64,000 bases of DNA, taken from assembly GCA_009801085.1 (NCBI GenBank), contig VNWV01000005.1:1488001-1552000 (forward strand), given 5' to 3'. Each line of letters begins with the position of its first letter. Position 1 is the stretch's first letter. The notes below the pieces were generated by a model, which worked only from the letters and a program-made list of their open reading frames with translations, was not told where the DNA came from and made no database searches. The translations under genes and the position numbers were made by a program. Origin of the DNA: Lasiodiplodia sp. COLG20. Its lineage: Eukaryota; Ascomycota; Dothideomycetes; Botryosphaeriales; Botryosphaeriaceae. Shown piece by piece: positions 33,682 through 45,524 of the stretch.

Positions 33682-35456
33682 ATGGCTTCCGAAATGTTTG
33701 GCCCCCAGCCGCCCTATGGCGCCCGCTTCAGCATCAGCTCCTCCTCCTCCAGTCAGGCCTCGCCCTCGTCAAGTGAATCCCCGCGGACCACCCCCAGCGT
33801 GATAGACTTCCAGTACCTCCCGGACCCCAACTCAATCGACGGCATCGTCCCCAAGATCGAGGAGCTCGACGACGACGACGACACATCCAAGATCTCGCCC
33901 CTCGCGGAATCCGTGCCCTCTCCGGACCGCGCCGTCGTGAAACGGCCCCGAGGCAGGCCGCGGAAGCACCCCATCGCACAGCCTGCCTCCGTCACCAAGC
34001 CGCCCAAGGGCCGCTCGAAAACGGGCTGTATAACTTGCAGGCGCAGGAAGAAGAAGTGTGACGAGACCAAGCCAGCATGTAAGGATTCCACCTGATAGCT
34101 ATCGCACGGACCATGTTCTAATCTGAACACAGGCCTGCATTGCCAGAAGAACAACGTCCACTGCGAGGGCTACCCGCCCAAGGAGTTCTGGAAGAGCGGA
34201 AGGCAGAGGTCGATAGGTATAGTATACGCGTCACCGTTGTTCATGCTGCCTGCTAATGATCTGCAACAGTTACCCGCAGACATAGCTCCGTGTCCATGAG
34301 CTTGCCCGTGCTCATCGACGGAATTGAGACCGACATTGACCGCAAGTTCTTGGACCACTTCCACTTCAACGTCAGCCGGGTACTCAGTCTGTTCGACGAC
34401 GTTGGAGGCAACCCCTTCACCAAGATCTTGATCCCCATGGCCATCAGGCATCGGGGCTTGATGCATTCGCTACTCTGCCTTGCCGGCTCGCATGTTTTAT
34501 TACGGGAGAAAAAACCCGAGTACGAGCACAGGCAGGCTTATCATTTCGATAATGCCATTCGGAATCTCCGAACAGACGAGAATATGCAACGGCGATTTTC
34601 CGGTGATGAAACCGCCGTTATCGACGACCCGACGGTCGCACAGACCCTCATCCTGTGTCTCAAGTCCGTTACCGCCGGAGAGACCGATGGTTCCTATCGC
34701 GCCCACATGGATGCCGCGAGACATCTGATTCAGAACCAAGAATCGCCCAACAAAGAATTCCAAGCTTTCCTGGTCGAATTTTTCGTTTACCACGACGTAG
34801 CAAATTCCGTAACCGCGACCGACCGGAGAAGCATTCTCATGATGGACGACTTCCACCTGCCAGAGTACATGATTCAACCCGAGGCAGCAACACTTCTCGG
34901 CGTCGTGGACGGCCTTTTCCGCATCATCTCTAACATCAGGAAATTGCGCGACAAGATCCGCGCCAAGAAGGTGCAAGGCGTCAACCCGCCCGTCGATTAC
35001 GAGATCCTCAACGACGCCGTGGCCATCGACCAGGAACTCCGCGAGTGGAAGTGCCAGCAGGAGGACGAGTACCGCTACTACACGTCGATGCTGTACCAAG
35101 CCTGCACCTGGATCTACCTGCACCGCACCATCAAGCCCTCGCGGCCCGACCCGGCGCTGCACGAGGCTGTAGACCGCGGGCTCGAGTACCTGTCGAAGCT
35201 GCCGCCGACGTCGAACACGCAGAGCGTCCTCCTCATGCCGCTGTTCCTGCTGGGCTGCGCGGCCTTCGAGCCGGCCCAGCGCAAGCCCATCAGCGAGGGC
35301 CTCGACCAGCTACAGGCCTACTCCAACCTAGGCAACATCCCGTACGCGCGGGAAGTGGTGCACACGGTGTGGGACATGATGGACTCCGGCAACGAGGAGT
35401 CGTGGGACTGGGAGACCATCATTGTCAACAAGGGATGGGACTTCCTGATCACTTGA
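33682..35456 (+). CDS. Zn2Cys6 transcription factor with AT-hook (Fungal_trans_2-like)
   Basis: Three exons (33682-34078, 34133-34216, 34270-35456) encode 555 aa. A Ser-rich N-terminus and an acidic run (IEELDDDDDTSK) precede an AT-hook-like motif (KRPRGRPRKHP, about 88-97). The zinc cluster follows (C116, C119, C126, C133, C136, C143: CITCRRRKKKC, then CLHCQKNNVHC). Intron 1 splits the fourth cysteine codon, so the motif is only complete after splicing. The C-terminal 400 residues are alpha-helical, with IAIRHRGLMHSLLCLAGSH-like and HMDAARHLI segments typical of the Fungal_trans_2 regulators. DNA-binding regulator of unknown targets. The start is uncertain: ATG 33682 (AACATGGCT) is preferred, but ATG 33298 in the same frame would add 128 Pro/Ser/Arg-rich residues. 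A 12.9 kb gene-free region lies downstream. Confidence 0.86.
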
Positions 35457-36979
35457 TCCCCTCCACTCTTTCCCATCCGCCTCACTCTCGGTTGGTGTGC
35501 CGGCCGCGGGAACCCCGGGAGACCGGGGGGTTTCGGTTTACATTCCTATCGTGACCCTTGCCTCCGGTTCATCAGCATCATCCATCGTCATTCTTCGCAA
35601 ATTAGCGGTTTTTTTCCTAGGGCCTCTTTGTTCTTTCCGCACACACACGCACATCACGTGGTTATCAGTTCATCGGTTCGGTTACGGGCGCGCGCGTGCA
35701 GGGTGTATTTGGGTCATTTATTATGCTGGGTTATTGTCTTTTTCTATTACAAATGAGGGGGTGGGAGGGTGAATCCTGGCGTTCTATACCACCGAGAGTT
35801 TCGCCGGTGCGGGTGCATGCGGGCGGGTTTTGTTGTTTTTGATTTGGGAACTATTGGATACCATCGTCGGGTAGGGATGAAGATAGTTTGGGGAGAGTTT
35901 TTCATCTGTTCCCTTCCGCGCACACACATTGGGAGGGTTTCCTTCAAGCACACGGAAAGGTTTATTGGGTTTGGCAAAGTGCGATTGGGTGGTTCCGGTT
36001 CTTGAGGTCGGTTTTTCTCGCATTTGCTGCGAATCCCGCCAAACAAGCACAACTTGGGTCTTCTCCTTTTGCATTTGGGCGGAGTCGGCAAAATATTACA
36101 TTACCTCGACAAGTATCAGGGGTAGCTTGGGAGGAAAGGATCCAATGGGCGGCTTTGACTCTGTTCGGTTTACTTTTGGGGGTTAGCAGCAGTGGATGAA
36201 ATGTGTTGAAGAAGAGAAGAAAGAAAAACCATTTCGTACCTGTCCTCTAATCAAACCCTGGGCGGCTATTGTCTTTTTCTGCGCTTTACATTTGTTCTGC
36301 TCCCTATTCTTGCAGCATACGGTGGTCTTTGTTTCCTTACTGGGTTCTACTCCTTGCTTCCGATGCGCTGGACGCACCGAGCAAAGAGAAAACGGCCTTC
36401 GTCTCCTTCTACACGGCAAAGCAATCCGTTTCCTGTTTTTTCCCTTTGTATTCTTTCTGTAGTATGTATACAGGACTCCGCGGCAACGCAAATCATCCAT
36501 AATTTCCCCCACAGCAAACCAGCGAGCCATGTCCTCCGCATTGCAAAGGAGCGCATGATGAAGCAATCAATCACCCCCCGGGCCGGGCAGCAGCCCGGCG
36601 AATGGACCATGTGAGAAGCAAGCAAGCATCATTGATCATTTCTCTCTCTCTTGTCCAGCCCGGACCGGGAAAACTAGCAAGGGCAACAACGTCTCTCCGG
36701 GAAATACAATAGGAGGCAAGCCGTGGAGAGGGAGCAAGTTATCCGAGCCAAACTATAATCTTTTGGAGGGCAGGAAGGAAGGAACACCTGCGTACCACCC
36801 CCCGGACACACCCCGACACAACCCCCCCGCCATCTTGGCGGACGATCTTTCGTTGTGTGTGCGTGGTGGCTGCTGGATTGCTTGCTTGCTTGCGTTTTTT
36901 TGTTGCGCCGCCGCAAGGATCGTGCGCGCGCGCAGCTGAGCTTCCCCAGCTAGATCAGCCAGCCAGCCGTGCCAGGCCC

Positions 36980-36998
36980 AGCTAGCTAGCTAGCTAGC
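36980..36998. repeat. (GCTA)n microsatellite
   Basis: AGCTAGCTAGCTAGCTAGC, more than four tandem copies; each unit pair is self-complementary, so the tract is also a palindrome. Confidence 0.8.
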
Positions 36999-37478
36999 CA
37001 CGGATGTGCGGGTGCGGGTGTGGGTGTGTGACGAACCACCCACTCACTTGTGGCACGGTGGGGGTTTGGGCTGCGCTGAGGCTTTTGCTTTTTTGGCTGT
37101 TTTAGCCGGGGGCGTTTGAGATAATGCGAATGTGTGCAGCGCCCAGGAAATGCGGCGTATCTACATTTGCACAACGACGAGAAGGCAGTGAGAAAGAACA
37201 TGTCGAGCGGGTCGCTCGTTCTGGCTATGCCGTCTGTAGGACCGGCTACATACATAACCCACCCACAGCACTAACCCGCGCCGCGTGGCTAGCTAGCGAT
37301 GCTTGGCATGTCTCACTATTACCACCACATGTCTTTTCCCCCCCCTTCCATCCGCTGCCACGTGCGAATCATGGGGGCGGCCGGGAGGGACCGCGCCAGT
37401 GTCTAAGCTAAAATGGAGTGCGGGTGGGAATGGATTGACGTGTGTTGTTGTTCGTGTTGGTTACGGGACGGCTTGGTA

Positions 37479-37496
37479 ATGATGATGATGATGATG
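37479..37496. repeat. (ATG)n microsatellite
   Basis: Six tandem ATG units outside any supported gene. Confidence 0.8.
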
Positions 37497-40102
37497 GCAC
37501 CATGGAATTCTCCGTCCCGTCTGTTGCTGCTTTGCTTCGTATGCTGCTGCTTCTCTGTCGTGTTCTGTTAAGGGGGAGCAGACGTGGATCCCGGTGTTAT
37601 TAATATTTTTTATATTGTATCCGCTGTGCCGGATCTTGTTACGCATTGCACTATGACGACGATTGACGATTGTCATTTTAGTGGAGTGGTGCGGCTTCTC
37701 TTCCGTCGCTACGGGGGGGCCCGGCGCCGCGGAGAAAGATTGGGCATCGCGAAGGCGAGTACGGGGGGGTGAGTGGGATGTGGGCAACGGAGACGGCAAG
37801 ACAGACACGCATAAAAAGCGCAGAAGAAGCGCCGAAAAGACGACACGAGAGAAGGGGGGCGCGTGGGAGGAGCAAGGCAGAGAACCCAGCATCACAACCG
37901 GAGCCGCAGCCAGCATGATAGCGATGACGGCGATGGGCATTCGGTTCGATGGACGATGCGGCGGATCTGCCGTCGTATACTCCTCCTTCTCTGTGTTGCC
38001 CGTGATGCGGATGCAAATTCACATCCGCTCCTAAAAAGGGATCGGCCTCGGGACGGCGGCGCTGCCTCGCTGCAATTTCACCAACACCCCCTCCTTCCTC
38101 TCCCCCCCAACGCAACGGTCGATGGCAATTATGCCCGCGACTGGGTAGTCTGTGCGTTTCATCTATTCCTGCATGCTGGCACGCAAGCACGGGGAATCTT
38201 GTATATTCTTGTTGGCCAACGCAAATGCTTGATCGTATCATCGGAGGATTTTTTCTTTCCTTCTGCCCTGCATTTCGCCTCCTTCGCGGCCGAGACTGTT
38301 CTCTTAGATCCGGAATCCTACTATGCTAGAGCCGCGGACATGAAGCAGGATGCAAAAGAGGGGGGCGGCTTCGTGTCTGTTGCGCTGGTGGGGAGCTGTG
38401 ACTTGCTGCCAGGGGGGAATTGGTGGTGCGAGGTTGATCGCCTCGCCCGGAGCGGCCGTCGACTGTCTTGATTGGGGGAGCGATTGGCGGCCTAGAAGAT
38501 GGAGACGTCGGAGGGCTACGGATTCCGGAGAGGGTTTTGTGTATGGGCATAACGAGTTGACGCGCACGCTAAGGGGATCATCAGCCGGAAGAGCAGCTGA
38601 ACACAGGCCGCGCCGGGCCGGCCGAGTCCACATCCACTGGTCGTTGGGCGGCTATCACAACAGCCGTCATTTGTTGCTGCCTGGTCTTTCTGGATCAGCC
38701 CGTCCTTCCGGCTGGCTGTTGCGCTCCGGGTCCACAGACGCGCGGGCGAGGGAGAGCGGCATCAAGCGTGCATAAGCGTTGATGGGGCGGGCGCTGCGCT
38801 AGACGACGGACCCATGGCGGACGACGACTACGACGACGTATCTCGCATTCTCTCCTCACACGAGTTGTCGTGTCGACGATCGTCGTCTTTCCCCCCTTCC
38901 TGCATTATCAAATCAGGCAGTCTCTCCAAAACGCGCCCCACTTGGCATCTTTGTTCCAGCCATTTCCCTGGTTTCTTGCATCTCATTCATTGATCAATCA
39001 CAGGCCGTCGCTGGGCCCCTTCCCCTCCCGTGCCGCATCCTTCGTACCCTGCGTTGGCTGCTGATACTGCAGTGCGGCGCCAGCGTCTCGATCAACCGCA
39101 TTCCTTTGCCGTACGATCGTCCCAAAGCGTCCATGCGTTCATTCCTTCGGATCTCTTACGTTTGGCCCGCCGCGGAGAAGAGGAGGTAATGAACCGCGAT
39201 GGGGGCAATGCGCGCGCGCGTCTAGAACAAGCGCGACTATCGAAGCATTGACGGCGGACCGGGGGGCAGAGTAAGTAGTACATAGATGGGAATAAGGGAC
39301 CAACCAACCAGCGGCAGGCGGCCGCGCTGCGCCGCAACCTCGAAGATGACGATGATGATGATGACAAGAAGAGGTGGCCACCCTCGCGCCCGTCCACCAC
39401 GCCGGCGCATTTCGGGGTGCCGTCGCGGTGGGCGACCAAAGCTTTTTTCTTGCGCAGGTGCGCAGCCGCCCGCCGCTGTCCGTCCGCCCGCCCGTCCGCC
39501 GCCGTCATGGACCAAACTTCCCTTAACCTTCTTTCTCACTTTTGCTTCCCCACAGGGACCCTGGTCCGTCGTCGCCGCTCATCTGATATGATATTGTAAT
39601 TCTCCTTCCACGACCACGCTATTTTTTGTGGCTCTCGGTCCCGTCTCCTCGGATTAAGTGGGCACATCTGCGTCGTTTTAGATTGCGGCACAGGCACTTA
39701 CACGTAGGTCGCCGCATAGCGAATCGTCGCGAGCACTTTTTCCTTCTCATCCAGTGATACCGTGTCCCTTGTGCGACGCTCGGCGGATTGGCTTGGGGCC
39801 ATCTAATCATCTCATCAATCACTCGGCACCTGCACGTCTTCGGCTTTACCATGGTAAGTAAGCATGGTTGATCGGGGTTTGACGTACGGGCAACGAAAGT
39901 CGGCCGAGGGCAAGGGAACATCCCAGGCGAGAGGGCGCCGCACGCCGGCAGGTACGCATGCAACTAGAGCGATGGTGTCAGCCGGCCGGCCGGCCACCAG
40001 GCATGCATGCAGGCAAAGCAGACAGGCAGAGCAGCAGAAACACGGCGGGCTGCGAACGTATTGGCAGCAGCGTTCGGTGGGCAGCGCAGCGCCGCAAAGA
40101 AT

Positions 40103-40124
40103 GCCAGCCAGCCAGCCAGCCAGG
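40103..40124. repeat. (CCAG)n microsatellite
   Basis: Five tandem CCAG units within the gene-free interval. Confidence 0.8.
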
Positions 40125-42485
40125 GAAGATCGACCGGGACAACCCTTTGGCCAAAATGACAAGGCGGACCCCGGCTCGCTGGGAATTGGTTGATGCAGGA
40201 CACACGCACCAGCATGCGCGCCGCGCCCCCCGCAGGTCCCGCTTTGCGCTTGCTTGCTGAGAGAGCCCCGTCACTCGAGGGGTCCGTGAGCGGGGGCTGC
40301 GGCTTTCTTCATCAATCAAAGCTCTCTCTCTAGATCGGACAGCTGCATCAGCGGGCCAGCTGAAAGATGGCTCGCGGCTGGCTGTGTTCCGGCGAAGGTG
40401 GCCCAGCTCGCCGCGTGGTGATCGCTTGGGCGTGTCCGGTCTGAAGTGCACCAATCGCCGTTAGTATTGCATGGTGTGCGAGCGTAGGTCAGGGTAGGGA
40501 TGCCCGAGGGGGTGTGGTGGTCCACGCCGTCTCGTTCGCTCGCTCGTTTCTGCACGGCGCTGTTTCGCCGGCTCGTCGGCTGCAGGGCGAGGCTGATGAG
40601 ACTGGCTGCCCGCGGCCGGCAAGCACGCCGTTTTTCTGAGGAGGAAAGGAATCGGGCCATGGAATCCTTCCAGGCCGCTTCGTTACAGCGAGCAAGAGCT
40701 GTGGCTTGAGGGGGCCGCAGCCGCAAGGGAAGGAGCTGGTTGCCGAGCTCCGCAGGTCTGTGAGGTCCTTTCCTGCTAACACAGACAGCAGCAGCGTCCA
40801 CGCGCGCCCCCGCGGGCAAAGCTGCCGGAAACGGGAGAACTCAACGCGCCTACTGCTGGCCCCCGCGCTTGCTCTCGCACCCGTGCACCCGCGGCGCGGC
40901 AACTAGTCGCTGCCATTTCTCTCCCGCGGCGAAGGCCCGCATTCCGCTCGGCAGGTCTGTGTAAGTAACTACTTTCGCTTCTTGCAATCGCCTTATCCGT
41001 TTCCGCTTGGTTAGGGCCTCAGGCCGCGCCTGTGGCTTGCCTTTCTTTCCTTGTTTGGCCGTTGCATTCACTATTTCGAGCAGTGGTACCCGCGCGTCTG
41101 CTGCCTGGCGCTTCTTCCTTCTTGCGTGCTCTTCTTTGGCCCCTTCAGGCAGCTCATCCGCCGCCCTCCCCTAGGCCCGTCTGGGTGTGGCTGCTGCGCC
41201 TATCGCTACCGTACCGGACCCCCCTCACCCCTTGGCGGTGCAAATCGAAACGCCGCCCGCCTGCGTGCCTCTGCTGCGCCGCAATTCGTACCTTTTGCAC
41301 CTGCGCCGCACGCATGCAGCAGCACGCCGGGTTTCCAACCAATGCCAGCCGGCCCGGTCATTACTCCGGCGAGAGAGCCATTCCGGCCGGCCGGCCGGTT
41401 GCTTTCGCGTGCCGTGCCCGCAGGTCTTACGATGATCGATCGTGGCGAGATGCTGCCACCGGAGCAAAACAGCAAAGCAGCGTGGAGCATTTCCGGAGAC
41501 ACGACAGACAGGGCGGAACGACGCAGGGTAAAGCGAAGAGGCGCTCCGCCGAACGTCATGGTGGTGCCTGATCTCTTGGTGCTGCTTTTCTTTTGTTTCC
41601 CATGCCCGTCGAGGCGCGGGCAAGGCGTTGCTTGCACCTTCCCCTTCTTTGGGCAGTTGCTGCTGCTTCCCGCGTATATGCCGTCTGCTGTCGGCATCTT
41701 CGGCAATGTTACCTCAGGGCTTGGATGATACGGCGAGTGTGAAAGCGCGCGCGCCTCTTCAATTTGCAGAGGTCTGTCGACGGTAAAGGAAGTCGGCCTG
41801 CGCGAGGACAGTAGCACAGTCACCTTCGGATGCGCGGTGCGGTCCCCTGCCGACCGGGGCCCCGCCTTGTTCATCATCTTCTTTCTTTTCCTTCTTGCTG
41901 TCGTGCAACGATGGGTCCCCTCCCCGGTTAGTGATCGGTCCCACATGCGGCATGCTGCGCGACTGTATGCAGCGCTTGCAAATGAACGTCTGTGTGAACG
42001 CTGCTGCTGCTGCGCGTGCGTCGGCGCTTTTACACATAGCAATTGGACCGTAGTCTGCCTTCTCTGTCCTTCTCGCGCATGGAAGTTGCTTGCAAAACCA
42101 GGCCGGCAGGTTGAGCGGGCGGGCATCTCAACGGAACCGTCAGGGAAAACGAGAGGCGAGGCTCAATCAGGCATCCCGCCGCTGCTGTTGTGCTGTTGCC
42201 CCTCTATCTGCTCTCTCCGCCCCCTCCTTCTTCCCCCGCCCTCGCCCGCACAACCCCCCGCCGCGCCACGCTGTCTTACTCGCTCTTTGACTTGCAGGAA
42301 CGGAGTCCCCGCGTCGTGGCTCGCGTGGGAAAGAGGAGGGAATGGGCGATCTCTCGTGCGTCTTTCCGAAAAGAACGGAGTTCCGGCATTTTGACAAGCT
42401 AGGGAAGCCTTGTCTATCATTCTTTGTGCTTGGCTGGAACGGCCGAACGAACGCACGCCACGCCACGCCATGCTGTGCTCTCGGA

Positions 42486-42503
42486 TTTTTTTTTTTTTTT
42501 TTT
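42486..42503. repeat. Poly-T tract of 18
   Basis: Eighteen consecutive T residues on the + strand in the gene-free interval; could be the A tail region of a minus-strand transcript or a nucleosome-excluding element. Confidence 0.8.
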
Positions 42504-45500
42504 GCTGATCGACTGACATGAGAGCGGCACAGATCTCAGGGATGGAAGATGAAACGGGAAAGCTGAGAAAATGTGGTCTCTGCACGTTATGTCGTTACAC
42601 GTAGGAGGGTGTGTGCAGAGTAGGCAAGCAATCAGAAAGCGGGCTGCGAGTCAAGAGAAACAGGAAGTGCACTGCTGCATGATGACAGGGCCATGAGAAG
42701 ATTGAGCACACTGCATTTTTGCCCTCTCACTGGCAGTCAGTCTACTTACCTTCGTTTCTACCTCTCACTCTCCCATTCTTTTCTTTTTCCCGCCACCTAG
42801 ACCCTTTCCCCGTTGTTGGCGTCATCTCAAGCTTCCCGTCGTCATCCCGTTCGTTCGTGGGGGAAGTGGGGACCCCGCGGCACGAAACGGCCCACGACAC
42901 TGACTCGGCGTGGAGTGACGACAACGCCAGCAGCCGTCTCGGGGCGGCCGATTAGAAGCAGAAAAGGAACGAGAGCACGCGGCTATAGCTGGCCACCATC
43001 GGGTGACGAACGATGCATTAGCAACTTAGTTGCTGGCAGCTCCTCCTCCAAACGACCGCATCACTTTCCCTGCGAGAAAAGAAGGTACACGGTCATCATT
43101 GGGTGAGGCAGACGGACGTTGCGCCGGCAGTTGAATTGGTGCCTCGGGAAGTGCCTGTCCGAACCGACCAACCAACCTTATCACGTTTTTTTGCTTCTTC
43201 CCGCTGACCGGTCAGATGTAGCTAGCCAGCAAGCAACCACGGTTCCGCGTCTGCATCTCGTCCTTCAGCCTCGTCCGTCTCTTGCCTCTGGATCAATCAT
43301 CTGCGCCGCGTCTTGGTCCTGCGGCTTGTCGCTTTGGGGGGCGCTGCATTAGCGGCTGAATGGGAAAGAAGAGCAAAGAAGCAGCAAGTGACGTGCACGC
43401 CGCCATATGCACGTTTGACTTTGTTCCCCCCCTATCGCCAGCATTACCACCAGCCAGCATCGTTTTTCCTTCTCCACCACCGTCGTCATTGCTTTTTTCA
43501 TCGGTTCCCGCACGCATCACGGCGTGGGGCGTCCTCCCCTCGATCTAGCGACGGACTTCCCGTCCAGGTACATCTCCCGCTGCGGACTGATTCATGGTGG
43601 TTGGCCTGAATCATGCTGATTAGGCGCCGCGCGGGCAGGGCCGCTCGCGCCGCAATCAAGGAAAAAAAGTCGTCATTATGCCGCCTCTCATTGCTCCGAT
43701 CTCCCCTCCTCAATGGCGTCAGGAACTTCCCGCAGGAAGGTTTGAGACGTGAAACCGCATAGTGCCGCCCTGCCCCCCAGGCACGAACAAGCCGCATGCC
43801 AAGATGGGTCATGCATTGCATCAAACCATGGTTTTACATCTTCTCAAGGAGAAAGCCGCAGAGCTGATGACCACTGACAAGAAAAATTTCGCCGTTGTTG
43901 GTCCGTCGTGACTCGGGCTGGATTGGCAAAAGAGACGAGGGGAATGAAAGGAAGAGCTATGGGCAGAGCGTAGGGCGGTGGTTCGAGGGGAGGCTCGCGC
44001 TTCGAGAAGATGATCGCCTCGTCCCACCATTCAACCACTGCACAGCCAGATATTGTAAGGCCTCGCTTCTCACTTCCATTCTCTTCCCTGTCTCCCGGTC
44101 AGTCCCCGTACCTGTCCACCACCCCGGAGGCTTTGTACGTCATCGTCTGCTTCGTCTGACCGGTGAGATCCTCAATCCCCACAATAACCCGGCAAGACGG
44201 GACAACGCTTTGACTTTGCAGATGCCCAAAAGTAACAAGGAAGAGATTGCAGCAAAGTATCAAGACGGATCGAGCCGTGGGATTGAGCGAGGCGAGGAAG
44301 CAATGAGGTGATGGTGGTGGTGCGCAGCTCGGTCATGCCCGCGCCGCGAGAAGAGAGAAAGAAAAAATCGAAGGCATGCACGAGGTTTCTGGCGTAGCCG
44401 CTCCGCCTTCCACGTAGGTGGTTCTGCCTTTAGCGCTATCTCGATCTACCTACTTTATCTTAGCGCGCCATCATCGATTCCGGCATTGCTCGAGAAGGAA
44501 AGACGAAGGACGTAGAGGATGGTGGTGGTGGTCACACGAAAGACTCTTCCTTCCAACACTGAATTTTTTTTTCTTTTCCCCGTTACTGCCGAATACCGAA
44601 CAACGGTCCGCCGCCGCCGACACGACCGACGATTGACCCTGCGACGACTGAAGGTCACCGGAGGTCGCGGGGTTTGAGACGGGCAACGGAGTACTCTCCG
44701 ACATGCGGCCGGCCGGCTAAGTACCCTCTTTCTGTGTGACGAGCACGACGAGGGTACCTTCAGACAACCAGGGTCCATTTTATTTCCGCTGCCAGCTACT
44801 ATCGACTTTCTACCAAGCCCGCTAGCATCGGAAAGCCAAGTCAGGGTAAGATAATCGAAGTAGTCACTAGCCCAGAAGTACCCTGATGCCCCTCCCCATT
44901 TTCCCCATCCCAGCGGCCCGCAACAAAAACCTGATTTTCTGATCGATTTCGCGTCTTGTCACAGCCACGACGGTCGGTACCCAACATCCCATTTTTCCTT
45001 TTGCCATCAGCCACTAAGGATAGGATGGGGTTCGTAACTAGTCTCGCTACTAGCGAAGCGATGGATTCTGTGACAGCGTCGAGCACAGGGCTTAGTTTTT
45101 CTCGGTAGCAAGCAAGTCATCACAGCCACTGCCCTTTTCTCTACTCCTTCCATTTTTGGAGCTGCTTAGCGATGGGACAGTGGCCAACAAAAAAAAAAAA
45201 AGTCCGCGCGTCGAATGCTGAAGTTAGCAAGAATTAGTTAGGCAGGGCAACGACAAAACGGAAAAAAAAAAGCAAATATCCATCCTTCCAAATCTCAAAC
45301 GCGCCGCCGCGGCATACGAGATCCAATGGAAGATCCGTCACTTGCCGCACGCGCAGCTCTGCCTCGTCGTTATTGTCATCATCATCGTCACCATTTACTA
45401 GCCGCTTTGCGGCGCGGGCGAAAAGAGGTCTGGTGGATGCTCTCGAGTCATGGTTCGAACTATTTTAGCGCCGCTCTTCGAAAGCACGGCATTCCCGATG

Positions 45501-45524
45501 TCGACACGATCGAGATCGTGTCGA
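45501..45524. repeat. Perfect palindrome, 11-bp arms, 2-nt spacer
   Basis: TCGACACGATC, GA, GATCGTGTCGA. Both arms are fully complementary. It lies in noncoding DNA about 2.8 kb upstream of the ABC transporter start and could be a dimeric regulator site. Confidence 0.6.

Noticed and set aside
38870..38890. CGACGATCGTCG palindrome near 38874
   Set aside because: Twelve-base CG-rich palindrome inside a CGACGA-repeat stretch; explained by local simple sequence.
41206..42126. 306-codon minus-strand frame in the gene-free interval
   Set aside because: Composition is Arg/Ser/Ala-rich and random, no domain, other frames in the same DNA equally open, and neighbours show no such bias.
45440..45470. 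GGTTCGAACTA resembling a tRNA B box
   Set aside because: Does not match GGTTCGANTCC fully, and no A box or cloverleaf acceptor stem could be placed upstream.
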